A stretch of 24,852 nt of DNA from BRH-c25 sp964574195 (lineage in GTDB: Bacteria > Bacillota > Clostridia > Lutisporales > Lutisporaceae), in NCBI GenBank assembly GCA_964574195.1, contig CAZNMO010000043.1, positions 1 through 24,852 on the forward strand, written 5' to 3'. Positions 13,708 to 21,853 of the stretch are shown piece after piece. The notes below the pieces were generated by a model. That model was given only the letters and a program-made list of their open reading frames with translations. It had not been told where the DNA came from and did no database searches. Position 1 is the stretch's first letter. Every line of letters starts with the position of its first letter. The translations under genes were made by a program, and so were the position numbers.

Positions 13708-13930
13708 TCCATGTGGCTGGAGCATAGCACTCTTTTACTATCCAAAATGAAACTGCACTAAGAACGCATAGCAATGCTACATTAACCTCAGAATAATTAT
13801 CATTATAAAATATAGTGCTATACCTGTTTAAAATGAATCTTGCAGCTGATATCAAAAATGATAGACACAACAAATAGGTAATAAAATAGGAAAAATAATA
13901 GTACGCTTTACTGACTATTTTTTTCATCAT
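13691..13930 (-). CDS. Small two-helix membrane protein
   Basis: 79 aa from ATG 13930, chosen because AAAGGTGG lies 7 nt upstream; a much longer frame with no ribosome binding site is rejected. Two hydrophobic segments are clear: residues about 10-32 (YYYFSYFITYLLCLSFLISA) and about 48-63 (VNVALLCVLSAVSFWIV), so it is an inner-membrane hairpin. It has its own promoter at 13968-13996 and runs convergently into the 365-aa gene. Candidate superinfection-exclusion protein, holin-like protein or small toxin; none is proven. Confidence 0.65.
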   Translation of the reverse strand: MMKKIVSKAYYYFSYFITYLLCLSFLISAARFILNRYSTIFYNDNYSEVNVALLCVLSAVSFWIVKECYAPATWINRLH

Positions 13931-13967
13931 CACTTTACCACCTTTCATAAAAACTTGTTTTACATTT

Positions 13968-13996
13968 AGTATATAGTTTATCGGTTTTGTTTGCAA
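13968..13996 (-). promoter_or_regulatory. Promoter of the small membrane-protein gene
   Basis: On the minus strand, TTGCAA (13996-13991), exactly 17 nt, TATACT (13973-13968), 37 nt upstream of the ATG at 13930. Good match to SigA consensus (5 of 6 at the -10, 5 of 6 at the -35). Confidence 0.65.
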
Positions 13997-14027
13997 TAAA
14001 AACCATTTATGAATTATTTTAGTCATT

Positions 14028-14050
14028 AATGCCTTAGGGCATTTTATTTT
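14028..14050 (+). terminator. Terminator separating the lysogeny operon from the recombinase
   Basis: AATGCC (14028-14033), loop TTAG, GGCATT (14038-14043), then a T-rich TTATTTT. Positioned 40 nt before the recombinase ATG on the same strand, it should limit read-through from the repressor operon into the recombinase gene. Confidence 0.55.
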
Positions 14051-14089
14051 ACACACTATACCGAACATACGTTTGAATGAGGTGAATAT

Positions 14090-15781
14090 ATGGCAATGGT
14101 AGATCCAGCTGCCTCCGTAGCAGCAATATATGGAAGAAAAAGCAAAGACACTGAAAAAGGAGAGTCAATAGAAAATCAAATATCTAGAGGTATTGCACTT
14201 TGCCAACTAAACAATTGGAATTATATTGTTTATCAGGATTATGATTATTCTGGTAAAGATACAAATAGACCTGACTTCGATAGGATGATGAAAGATGCTA
14301 GGACTGGCAAGTTTAAGTACCTTATATGTTATAAACTCGATAGAGTTTCAAGAAGCGTTAACAATTTCTCTTCGTTAATCGAAGAGCTTAACAGCCTGGG
14401 AATAGGATTTATATGTATAAAAGATAATTTCGATACAACTACCCCTATGGGCAGAGCAATGATGTACATAACAGCCGTGTTTGCCCAACTGGAACGCGAG
14501 ACTATTGCTGAAAGAGTTCAAGACAATATGATAGATTTGGCTAAAAAGGGCAAATGGAACGGTGGCCCCGTCCCCCTTGGCTTTAGTGCGGAGTCTGAAA
14601 CATTTGAATATCAAGGTCGGAAAAAGAAAATATCAAAGCTTATCATTAACTCTGATGAAGTAGAGCTCGTTAGAAAGATATATGATATGTACCTGGATAT
14701 GAAATCTATACGGGGCATAGGCGTAAAGCTAAATAATAATGGGATAAGGACTAAAAATGGATCCTATTGGTCTGATAACCAGGTAAGCAGAGTTTTGCAA
14801 AACCCTATTTACTGTATTGCCGATCAGGACGCATATGAATACTTCAAAAACCATACAAAAGTTCAGATTGCAAACAGCGCAGCTGAGTTTGATGGCACCC
14901 ATGGCCTGATGTATTATAATCGACGTAAGGAATACAATCGTACATCTACAAGGCTCCGGGATGAAAGTGAATGGATCCTGTCAATAGGTGAGCACCAGGG
15001 GATAATCCCCGGGGAAATGTATAAACATCTTCAGTTGCTGTTAACATCAAATAAAAATAAAGCTCCAAGAAACGGCTCCAGCGCAAAAACTCCGCTTCAG
15101 AATATCAAGTGCGATATTTGTGGGTATACAATGAGTGTTTACTCAAGCCGTAATGATGCAAACAGCCCTTATATAGGTTTTTTCAGATGTAATAAAAAAG
15201 AGCGGCTGGGGGTAGATTGTGCTAATAAGAACGTCAAGGTTGACCTTGTAGAGAAGAAAATTGTTGAGTACTTAGCATCACTCTATGATGATGAAAAAAA
15301 GATTGTGGAGGCTTTAAATGCGGCAAATGAGGATAACGATAATAAGCGTATACCTCTTATCTCTGAACGGCAGAGAATTAATGCAGAAACCGAAGGTATT
15401 GACCGCGAAATGAAAAATTTAGTGGCTGCATTAGGCAAGCAGACACTTCCGGAGCTGGTAATTCAGGAAAGGTATGCTGAGCTGCAAAAACAGAAGGTTA
15501 CTCTGCAGGAAAGGGCATATGAAATCGAATCACTTATGGAGGAAGCCTGCCTTGAATCTTACAGCATTGAAGAAACCATGCAGTATATTAAATCATTCAA
15601 GGATTCTTATTATAATCTACCTTTTGAAGATCGCAAGAAACTTTTAAGCGGTATTGTAAAAGAAGTGCGAATTAATAATGATAAGCTTAAGCTGGAGCTA
15701 TATTTCCTTCCCAGTGTTGTATTAACTGACCCCGCATTTTGCTCCTACACGGACATGGGTTTATTGAGCTTATCAATATAA
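14090..15781 (+). CDS. int: Large serine recombinase (phage integrase)
   Basis: 563 aa. Resolvase catalytic domain (10-160) with nucleophile Ser18 in YGRKSKD, YKLDRVSRS and the long E helix (FAQLERETIAERVQDNM); Recombinase domain about 165-290; zinc ribbon with CDIC near 341-344 and later Cys at about 366 and 377; a coiled coil about 415-490. Such enzymes cut attP and attB with a 2-bp stagger and integrate without host factors. GAGGTGA lies just upstream of the ATG. The last 10 or so codons (from about 15,747) and the TAA lie in DNA homologous to host comM, so the present C-terminus is a product of integration; the free phage would encode a different tail. Confidence 0.96.
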   Translation: MAMVDPAASVAAIYGRKSKDTEKGESIENQISRGIALCQLNNWNYIVYQDYDYSGKDTNRPDFDRMMKDARTGKFKYLICYKLDRVSRSVNNFSSLIEELNSLGIGFICIKDNFDTTTPMGRAMMYITAVFAQLERETIAERVQDNMIDLAKKGKWNGGPVPLGFSAESETFEYQGRKKKISKLIINSDEVELVRKIYDMYLDMKSIRGIGVKLNNNGIRTKNGSYWSDNQVSRVLQNPIYCIADQDAYEYFKNHTKVQIANSAAEFDGTHGLMYYNRRKEYNRTSTRLRDESEWILSIGEHQGIIPGEMYKHLQLLLTSNKNKAPRNGSSAKTPLQNIKCDICGYTMSVYSSRNDANSPYIGFFRCNKKERLGVDCANKNVKVDLVEKKIVEYLASLYDDEKKIVEALNAANEDNDNKRIPLISERQRINAETEGIDREMKNLVAALGKQTLPELVIQERYAELQKQKVTLQERAYEIESLMEEACLESYSIEETMQYIKSFKDSYYNLPFEDRKKLLSGIVKEVRINNDKLKLELYFLPSVVLTDPAFCSYTDMGLLSLSI

Positions 15782-16808
15782 ATTTGGCAGGATAAGTTAT
15801 CGAGCCGTTCACCCTTGATATGGTAACACATTCATCCTCAAGCGGCTGTCTTAGTACTTCAAGTACATTCTTGGGGAATTCCGGCATCTCATCCAGGAAA
15901 AGAACTCCATAATGCGACAGTGACACCTCCCCCGGATGAGGTATCCTGCCTCCGCCTACGAGAGAAGCGGCTGACATTGTATGGTGCGGTGCCCTGAAGG
16001 GCCTTTTGGTGATCAAACACAGCCGATCCTTGAGCAAGCCTGCTATACTATATATCTTCGTTACCTCGAGGCTTTCCTCAAAGGACATTTCCGGAAGAAT
16101 AGAAGGGAGTCTCCGGGCAAGCATTGTTTTTCCTGAGCCCGGAGGCCCCAGCATCAATATGTTGTGAGCACCTGCCGCAGCTATCTCCAATGCTCTTTTA
16201 GCTATCTCCTGTCCTCTAACATCCGCAAAATCATATTCTTCTACCGAATATCCCTCCATTATGGATGAAATATCCACCTTATGCGGAAGTATCTCCTTCT
16301 TTCCGTTAAGAAAATTCGCCATATCCATAATGTTTTCAACCGGAAATATATCCATATCACCTACCAATGCTGCCTCATCTGCATTATCATATGACAGCAC
16401 CAACCTCCTGATACCATTCTTTCTCAAGGACAGGCACATGGGAAGTACACCCCTTATACCCTTGACCCTCCCGTCCAGTGACAGTTCCCCGAGAAAAGCA
16501 TATTGTTCCCACTCCTCATTGTTTATGAACATGGAAGCCTTCAGTATTCCTGCAGCTATTGCCAGATCAAATATGGAACCCTCTTTTTTAATATCTGCAG
16601 GTGCAAGATTCACAGTAATTCTCTTCTGTGGAAATAAAAAATCGGAGTTTTTGATCGCTGCCCTTACCCTTTCCCTGGATTCTCTGACTGCCGCATCAGG
16701 AAGCCCCACTATGTCAAAGCCAGGCAATCCATTTGAAAGGTCCGTCTCAACCTCTACCACATAACCGTCTACACCAAACAAAGCACAGGTATTAGTCTTA
16801 TAAATCAT
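15687..16808 (-). pseudogene. comM: comM (yifB) N-terminal part, split by prophage insertion
   Basis: Mg-chelatase-like AAA+ ATPase related to ComM, which helps branch migration in natural transformation. The start is ATG 16808 (MIYKTNTCALFGVDGYVVEVE region) with AGGAG 7 nt upstream. Visible: the N-terminal ComM domain, Walker A MLGPPGSGKTML (about 214-225), Walker B LFLDEMPEF (about 290), and then SINPCPC, after which homology ends at the attachment junction. The frame runs on for about 20 codons into phage DNA to a stop at 15687. The C-terminal third should lie beyond the left end of the prophage. Exact excision would restore the gene. Confidence 0.93.
15744..15760. other. Prophage/host attachment junction in comM
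   Basis: ComM similarity, read leftward, continues through the codons for Asn-Pro-Cys-Pro-Cys (15761-15747) and stops at the next codon, where an Arg codon replaces the Gly expected in ComM. The crossover must lie at or near these bases. The 2-bp core cannot be fixed without the other junction. Confidence 0.75.
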
Positions 16809-17057
16809 CTTACCACTCCTATCAAAGTACACCGCCGGCGTATCAGCACGCCAGTTTAGAAGCGGTGTGCATTCACCGGAGGTTATATCATCAACAGGGC
16901 TTGTCTCTGCTGATGATACTTATTTCACCATAATATTCTATATATTTCACATTTTTCCTGCTTTTGGAAATAATATTTAACCTTTACACATGTAATGCCG
17001 TTTCTGTCTTCAAATAAATGACAACAGTTGCGAATAGGAGAATTAGTAATACAACAT

Positions 17058-17213
17058 ATGTTTGAACTTCAGAATAGATATAATCATTACTTAGCATTCG
17101 AAATTGTGCACAAAGATTTATCAGAGATATGGGCAGAAGGATTCTATAATAAGCATAGACAAAAAGAAGATTGGCTCTTTACACTAGATATTAATAAAAG
17201 ACTCTCTTTGTAA
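17058..17213 (+). CDS. Possible small ORF of unknown origin
   Basis: 51 codons from ATG 17058 (MFELQNRYNHYLAFEIVHKD...). AGGAGA lies 17 nt upstream, too far for a good ribosome binding site. No family recognised; the strongly charged sequence could be a gene remnant. Weakly supported. Confidence 0.2.
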   Translation: MFELQNRYNHYLAFEIVHKDLSEIWAEGFYNKHRQKEDWLFTLDINKRLSL

Positions 17214-17607
17214 TTTTGTGCAGTTTGTAGTTTGAATATATTTCGAAGTAACTAGTGAACACAAATTGCACCTGGAAAACTGAACAATACGGCATTAACA
17301 AAATTTATACAATCTTCAAGGCTTTACATTATTTTCAGGTAAGTTAGTCTGTAATTGTAGAGTTATGCGCCATATTAAACAATTGATGATTTGCTTTAAC
17401 ATTAGCAGCATCTACTCTAATGAGTTGTACTTGTTATACATAACATTTGCCATGTGAAGTATGGAGTTGCGATTTCTACTAATTTTAGAGTTTTGTATTA
17501 ATAGTTTGTCTCACCTTGTACATCAATTGCATATGGTATATTGTCAAAAGGATTATGCAAATATAAGGAGACTATAAGTTATGCAAGTACAAGAAAGGAG
17601 GTTTTTT
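17214..17607. other. Gene-free AT-rich stretch
   Basis: 394 bases with no convincing gene on either strand. It contains repeat copy 2 (17266-17298). The end, from about 17560, is the leader of the Tyr-Pro-Gly repeat gene. Confidence 0.6.
17266..17298 (+). repeat. 33-bp rRNA-spacer-like repeat, copy 2
   Basis: TTGCACCTGGAAAACTGAAC followed by AATACGGCATTA. It matches the minus strand of 1593-1625 at 29 of 33 positions although one copy is in the prophage and the other in the chromosome. Confidence 0.6.
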
Positions 17608-17853
17608 ATGCTTTATAGGTATCCTAATTATCTATACAATCCACCGGGTTACAATCCTCCATGATACAATCCTCCCGGAGGTTACTACAACCCACCAGGG
17701 TACAACCCCCCAGGTTATAATTCAGTAGGAGGTTACTATTGTCCACAATGTGGTAGGTTCCATCCTTACTATCGAACCTACGGTTACTGCCCTTGGTGTG
17801 GTTATGGACTAGCATTTCTTGGTGGATTTTTGCTCGGAGGATTACTACTATAA
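17608..17853 (+). pseudogene. Tyr-Pro-Gly repeat/zinc-ribbon protein gene broken by an in-frame TGA
   Basis: AAAGGAGG stands 6 nt before ATG 17608. The frame runs 81 codons to TAA 17851-17853 but contains TGA at codon 19 (17662-17664). It encodes tandem YNPPG units (YNPPGYNPP, then after the TGA YNPPGGYYNPPGYNPPGYN), a C-P-Q-C ... C-P-W-C pair fitting a zinc ribbon, and a hydrophobic glycine-rich tail (GLAFLGGFLLGGLLL) that could anchor it in a membrane. At the TGA the repeat pattern expects Gly (GGN); GGA or TGG to TGA is a single change. The rest of the frame is intact, so the mutation is recent or the codon is read through. Similar Tyr/Pro-rich small proteins occur in spore formers; function unknown. 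Confidence 0.7.
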
Positions 17854-18166
17854 AACAAATAAAATAAACAGATGAGAAGAAGATGAAATTTGTAGATTTG
17901 TACTTTAAACTTTAAGAGATTAATATATACCATTTCAATAACATACAAATATAACTAAAATTAAATAACCATACTAAATACCGTATTATTCAGAAGCGAA
18001 TTATACGGTATATTTATGTCGCATTACATGAATTATCTGATTGAAGCCATCTACAATGGGTGTCTTTAATATTGTTTTACCATAAGAATAGTAAAAATTA
18101 ATAGCAAGAGAATTCGTATGTGAATGCTATTTTTAATTATGCACCCATAAAACGATGCCGTTAGTC
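17854..18166. other. Gene-free AT-rich stretch
   Basis: 313 bases between the repeat-protein gene and the 3' end of the RNA methyltransferase gene. It contains the hairpin at 17976-18018; otherwise I see no gene. Confidence 0.6.
17976..18018. repeat. Long imperfect hairpin containing repeat copy 3
   Basis: AAATACCGTATTATTC pairs imperfectly with GAATTATACGGTATATTT around the loop AGAAGC. The left arm with the following AG also matches the 3' half of the repeat at 1593-1611. It could act as a weak bidirectional terminator between the convergent genes, though no strong T-run follows. Confidence 0.5.
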
Positions 18167-18976
18167 TTATTTTACATGTCTCTTTCTCACTGAAAACTCA
18201 TACATCATTATTGATGCAGCAATTCCTGCATTCAGAGATTCTGCCCTTCCGGGCATCGGTATTTTAACATTTACATCAAGCAGTCCTTTAATATCACTGC
18301 TGATACCCTGTGACTCATTGCCTATTAATATTGCTGTCTTACTATGATAAGGCAATTCTATACAGCTTGTTTCGCTGTGGGGATCCGCACCTATGGTCAA
18401 TACAGCATTTTTCTTCAGCTCTCCCAGAACTGCCGGCATGTCCAAATCTTGCAGGACCGGGATATGAAATAATGAACCCATAGTCGACCTTATTGTCTTT
18501 CCATTGTATAGATCCACACTTCCCGAGGACATCAGCACAGCATCCAAGCCGCAGGCGTCAGCTGTCCTAATTATTGTTCCAGCATTTCCAGGATCTCTGA
18601 TCTCATTTAACAGCACCAGGCAGAGCTCGGATCTATCAAGTATGTCAGAGAGACTATAGTCAAGTTTGGCTGCTACTGCTATTACACCTTGAGGGTTTTC
18701 GGTTTCACAGGCTTCCTTGAATATCCTGTCCTCAGCGTAGTAAACAGGTGTACCGGCTGCCTCCAATGACCTGACAATTTCATCGTGCCCACTGGTCACT
18801 GCAAAGCTCTGGCTGCATAAGACCATTGAGATATCTGCCTTGTATTCCAAAGCTTCCAGTAATAGCTTTTCGCCTTCAATTACAAAGCTTCCGTACTCAT
18901 CCCTATACTTTCTCAGTTGGAGGGATTTTATATGCTTGATGGTTTTGTTGGCATTGCTTTGTATTACTTCCTTCAT
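18167..18976 (-). CDS. TrmH/SpoU-family RNA 2'-O-ribose methyltransferase
   Basis: 269 aa. N-terminal substrate-binding domain (about 1-105, with FVIEGEKLLLEAL) and a C-terminal SPOUT knot domain. The three SpoU motifs are present: NEIRDPGNAGTIIRTADACG (124-143), LIGNESQGIS (about 216-225) and IPMPGRAESLNAGIAASIMM (about 238-257). The enzyme methylates a ribose in 23S rRNA or tRNA using AdoMet; the YsgA/RlmB-like subgroup in Firmicutes fits best, and the exact target is unknown. Last gene of the leftward ktrB-ktrA operon, 6 nt after ktrA. Confidence 0.92.
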   Translation of the reverse strand: MKEVIQSNANKTIKHIKSLQLRKYRDEYGSFVIEGEKLLLEALEYKADISMVLCSQSFAVTSGHDEIVRSLEAAGTPVYYAEDRIFKEACETENPQGVIAVAAKLDYSLSDILDRSELCLVLLNEIRDPGNAGTIIRTADACGLDAVLMSSGSVDLYNGKTIRSTMGSLFHIPVLQDLDMPAVLGELKKNAVLTIGADPHSETSCIELPYHSKTAILIGNESQGISSDIKGLLDVNVKIPMPGRAESLNAGIAASIMMYEFSVRKRHVK

Positions 18977-18982
18977 ACAGCT

Positions 18983-19642
18983 TTAATCCGATTTCCTTTC
19001 CAGCTTTCTGAGATCATCATTGTCTCCAACAACGATAATTATGTCACCTTCCTTGATCTTCGTATCTGCTTTCGGTGATACGTTAACGCCTTCCTCGTTC
19101 CTGTTTCTCATGGCAACAACAGTAACTCCATATTTTGCCCGTAGGTTGAGGTCTCTCAGGTCCTTTCCTATCCAACTCTGAAGAACCGCAAATTCTATGA
19201 TACTGTGCTCTTCTGACAGCTCTATATACTCAAGTATGTTGGTACCGATCAGATTATGGGCAACTCTTTCACCCATATCCCTTTCTGGGAATACTACCCT
19301 ATCTGCACCGATCTTGAGCAGGACTTTTGCATGTGTATCGTTCTGAGCCTTTGCAACAATATACCCAACACCCATCTCCTTCAGCATCAGAGTGACAATA
19401 ATACTGGATTGGATGTCTGAGCCTATTGCAACTACACCGACATCAAAGTTTCTTACGCCAAGTGACTTTAGTACATTCTCATCGGTCGCATCAGCTGTCA
19501 CAGCATGTGTGACCTTCTCCGACACCCTCTGAATGGTATCCTCATCGGTATCAATAGCCAGTACCTCATGTCCAAGTTCATACAACCTCTCGGCTACAGC
19601 CTTACCAAATCGGCCTATACCAATTACGATAAATTGCTTCAT
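18983..19642 (-). CDS. ktrA: Ktr/Trk potassium uptake regulatory subunit (RCK)
   Basis: 219 aa. A cytoplasmic ring-forming subunit that gates the KtrB channel. Residues 1-120 are the RCK_N Rossmann domain with GIGRFG (7-12) binding nucleotide and the acidic DTDED at the end of the second strand; residues about 140-216 are RCK_C, which in the family can bind c-di-AMP or other ligands. AAAGGAG lies upstream of the ATG. It starts 21 nt after ktrB ends, a normal ktrB-ktrA operon. The KtrA/KtrC distinction is not possible from sequence alone. Confidence 0.95.
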   Translation of the reverse strand: MKQFIVIGIGRFGKAVAERLYELGHEVLAIDTDEDTIQRVSEKVTHAVTADATDENVLKSLGVRNFDVGVVAIGSDIQSSIIVTLMLKEMGVGYIVAKAQNDTHAKVLLKIGADRVVFPERDMGERVAHNLIGTNILEYIELSEEHSIIEFAVLQSWIGKDLRDLNLRAKYGVTVVAMRNRNEEGVNVSPKADTKIKEGDIIIVVGDNDDLRKLERKSD

Positions 19643-19663
19643 TACTATTTATACTCCTTTCAC

Positions 19664-21037
19664 TTATCCCACCATGATCCTGTCTTCGGGATATTTCAGA
19701 TTGCCGTTATTCTTGCTAGCCCTTTTTGCGAATGCAATTACCAAGGTCAAGGGGCCTACCCTGCCGGCAAACATGGTGAGGCTGATTATCAGCTTTCCTA
19801 TCAGACTAAGCTGTGGCGAGTAGTTCAAAGTAAGTCCTACAGTGCCGAAGGCAGAAGTCGTTTCGAACAAAAGTGTCATAAAATCTGCAGACTCTGTTAT
19901 AGAAAGCACCATGGTCACAAATATTACAATGGTAAGACTTATCATTACAACAGCCAATGCCCTGAATACCAGGTACTTGGGTAAATGCCTCCCAAAAACC
20001 TCAGGATCTTCCTTACCCCGGATAACAGCCAGTACAGTCAAACCCAGTATTGCAGCGGTCGCTGTCTTTATACCACCGGCAGTAGAACCCGGCGAGCCGC
20101 CTATAAACATCAAGATGATGGTCATGAACTTTGTTGGCGTTGTCAAAGCAGTCATGTCAAGGGTATTGTAACCGGCAGTCCTAGGCGATACCGAATGGAA
20201 GAAGGATGCCAGAACCTTTCCTGACGCCGGAAGGTTCTTCAGGGTTCCGGGATTGTTAAATTCCATTGCAAATATGAAAATCGCCCCTCCCAGTATAAGA
20301 AATGCCGTCGTTGCGATCACTACCTTGCTGTGCATAGAAAGCTGCTTGGTACTTTTCTCCCTGAAGGCATGATACACTTCCATCCAAACCGAAAAACCAA
20401 GTCCTCCGATAATAATAAGCAGCATAGTATTAATATTTATTATGAAATTATTTACATATGGTGTAAAGCTTCTGAAACCACCTATAAGGTCGAAACCTGC
20501 ATTGCAGAAGCCTGTGATTGCGTGAAATACGCCGAAGGCTATACCTTTACGCCAGCCGTATTCAGGTACGAATACCAGAGAAAACATTATTGCACCTATC
20601 AATTCTATGGTAAGCGTAGCATATATAATATTCCGTGTCAGCCTTACAAGCCCTTCCAGATCAAATTGATTAAGTGACTCCTGTATCAGAAGCCTTTCCT
20701 TCAATGTGATCCTCCTGCCTATCAGCAGCGCAAGCAGGGTCGACATCGTCATTATGCCTAGCCCACCGATCTGTATAAGCAAGGCTATAAGTATTTGTCC
20801 AAATGCTGTCCAGTGGGTACCGGTATCAACTACTATCAAGCCGGTAACGCACACTGAAGAGGTAGCAGTAAATAGTGCATTTATAAAGCCTACTGACTGT
20901 CCGTCCCTTGATGCTATGGGAAGATTCAAAAGAAAAGCACCTAAAAAAATCAGAGCAGCAAAGCCGAATACGATTATTTGCGTGGGTGTTGCTTTCAGTC
21001 TTTTTTTAAGCAAACTTAGTTCGATTATGTCAATCAC
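19664..21037 (-). CDS. ktrB: Ktr/Trk-type potassium transporter membrane subunit
   Basis: 457 aa, multi-spanning membrane protein. All four pseudo-repeats of the K+ filter are visible: TSSVCVTGL, AITGFCNAGF, SPRTAGYNTL and TTSAFGTVGL, the Gly of each lining the pore. It takes up K+ driven by Na+ or membrane potential with the KtrA ring. The start is uncertain: GTG 21037 overlaps the only good Shine-Dalgarno (GAGGTGA), so initiation might use a rare ATT/ATA codon a few triplets downstream. Confidence 0.95.
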   Translation of the reverse strand: MIDIIELSLLKKRLKATPTQIIVFGFAALIFLGAFLLNLPIASRDGQSVGFINALFTATSSVCVTGLIVVDTGTHWTAFGQILIALLIQIGGLGIMTMSTLLALLIGRRITLKERLLIQESLNQFDLEGLVRLTRNIIYATLTIELIGAIMFSLVFVPEYGWRKGIAFGVFHAITGFCNAGFDLIGGFRSFTPYVNNFIININTMLLIIIGGLGFSVWMEVYHAFREKSTKQLSMHSKVVIATTAFLILGGAIFIFAMEFNNPGTLKNLPASGKVLASFFHSVSPRTAGYNTLDMTALTTPTKFMTIILMFIGGSPGSTAGGIKTATAAILGLTVLAVIRGKEDPEVFGRHLPKYLVFRALAVVMISLTIVIFVTMVLSITESADFMTLLFETTSAFGTVGLTLNYSPQLSLIGKLIISLTMFAGRVGPLTLVIAFAKRASKNNGNLKYPEDRIMVG

Positions 21038-21075
21038 CTCATATATTGTCTAGATTTTACATCAATGATTATACT

Positions 21076-21084
21076 ATTATAGCA
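21076..21084 (-). promoter_or_regulatory. Extended -10 promoter of ktrB
   Basis: TGCTATAAT on the minus strand, about 40 nt before the start of ktrB; the -35 region (TTTTAT at 17 nt) is poor, which is usual for extended -10 promoters. I see no ydaO-type c-di-AMP riboswitch in the remaining upstream bases. Confidence 0.45.
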
Positions 21085-21237
21085 TCACCTTATGCAGAAT
21101 AAAACCCGATAAAACTGCGTTAAACAACAAGCCCAATTGCTTTTAGGCAGCTATACGAATTTGCTGACTACTACTGTTAGTTTCCCATAGTTATCTCATT
21201 TAATCCCCATTTTGCATGTACTTATCTAGTGAAAAGT

Positions 21238-21260
21238 AAAAAGGCCTCATAGGCCTTTTT
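21238..21260. terminator. Bidirectional-type terminator after rplT
   Basis: AAAAAGGCCT, CAT, AGGCCTTTTT: a perfect 10-bp stem with T-run on both strands. It ends the leftward infC-rpmI-rplT operon 14 nt after the rplT stop. Confidence 0.92.
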
Positions 21261-21274
21261 CTGAAAATTTATGT

Positions 21275-21634
21275 TTAAGCGTTCAGCTTTGCTTTCGCAG
21301 TATCAACAAGCTTTGTAAATGCTGTTGCATCATTTATTGCAAGCTCGGAAAGCATCTTTCTGTTGATCTCGATACCTGAAAGCTTCAGTCCGTTGATCAG
21401 CTTGCTGTAGGATATACCGTTGTTCCTTGCTGCCGCATTTATTCTGGCTATCCAAAGCTTTCTGTAATCTCTTTTCTTAAGCTTTCTTCCTATATATGCA
21501 AACCTTAAAGCTCTTATAACTGTTTCATTTGCAATTCTGTACTTCTTGCTTCTGGCTCCTACATAGCCCTTTGCCAGCTTAAATATCTTTCTGCGTTTCT
21601 TATGACCGTTTACCGCTCTTTTTACTCTTGCCAT
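21275..21634 (-). CDS. rplT: 50S ribosomal protein L20
   Basis: 119 aa, standard length. The basic N-terminal extension (MARVKRAVNGHKKRRKIFKL) reaches into 23S rRNA; the globular C-terminal domain has RKLWIARINAAARNNGISYS. L20 is needed for early 50S assembly and in Firmicutes represses its own operon by binding the leader. GGGAGG lies upstream of the ATG. Last gene of infC-rpmI-rplT. Confidence 0.98.
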   Translation of the reverse strand: MARVKRAVNGHKKRRKIFKLAKGYVGARSKKYRIANETVIRALRFAYIGRKLKKRDYRKLWIARINAAARNNGISYSKLINGLKLSGIEINRKMLSELAINDATAFTKLVDTAKAKLNA

Positions 21635-21655
21635 CTTCCGCTGCCTCCCTGTCTC

Positions 21656-21853
21656 TTATTTGTAAGGAACTAATTTTCTAATGATTTTTGCTTCTGTAGC
21701 ACTTGCGTATGCGCCTTTTCTAAGCTTTCTTGTACGTTTTGTGCTTTTCTTTGTAAGGATATGTGACTTGTAAGCACATGCCCTTTTAACTTTTCCAGTT
21801 TTTGTGAAGCTGAATCTTTTTGCTGATGCTCTGTGGGTCTTCTGTTTAGGCAT
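21656..21853 (-). CDS. rpmI: 50S ribosomal protein L35
   Basis: 65 aa from ATG 21853 (MPKQKTHRASAKRFSFTKTG...), the universal L35 start, with AGGAGAGG upstream; the open frame further upstream is not coding. The sequence is strongly basic and ends RKLVPYK. Sits 21 nt before rplT. Confidence 0.98.
   Translation of the reverse strand: MPKQKTHRASAKRFSFTKTGKVKRACAYKSHILTKKSTKRTRKLRKGAYASATEAKIIRKLVPYK

Larger units (their letters stand above)
1..15760. mobile_element. Prophage (right-hand portion), integrated in comM
   Basis: Temperate-phage genome segment; the left end is outside the window. It shows the classical order of recombinase, lysogeny module, divergent repressor switch and leftward early operon (Gam, Sak4, O-like initiator, DnaC, RusA, Dam and Dcm methylases). 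The right boundary is placed where the recombinase gene meets host comM homology at about 15,744-15,760. Structural and lysis genes are not in the window and are presumably further left. An intact phage or a phage-derived element are both possible. The identity as an integrated element is very secure; the exact end is inferred from loss of ComM similarity. Confidence 0.93.

Noticed and set aside
13931..14068. N-terminal extension of the small membrane-protein frame
   Set aside because: It covers the predicted promoter and lacks a ribosome binding site; the start at 13930 has one at good distance.
17662..17664. TGA as a selenocysteine codon
   Set aside because: The position is in a Gly/Pro repeat with no redox context, and no selenocysteine insertion hairpin is evident just downstream.
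19842..20677. Several plus-strand open frames opposite ktrB
   Set aside because: Shadows of the membrane-protein gene, which shows all four K+ filter motifs; none has a ribosome binding site or recognisable domain.
21085..21237. Possible c-di-AMP (ydaO) riboswitch upstream of ktrB
   Set aside because: Such riboswitches often precede K+ transporters, but the bases here lack the conserved core and have no terminator hairpin facing ktrB.
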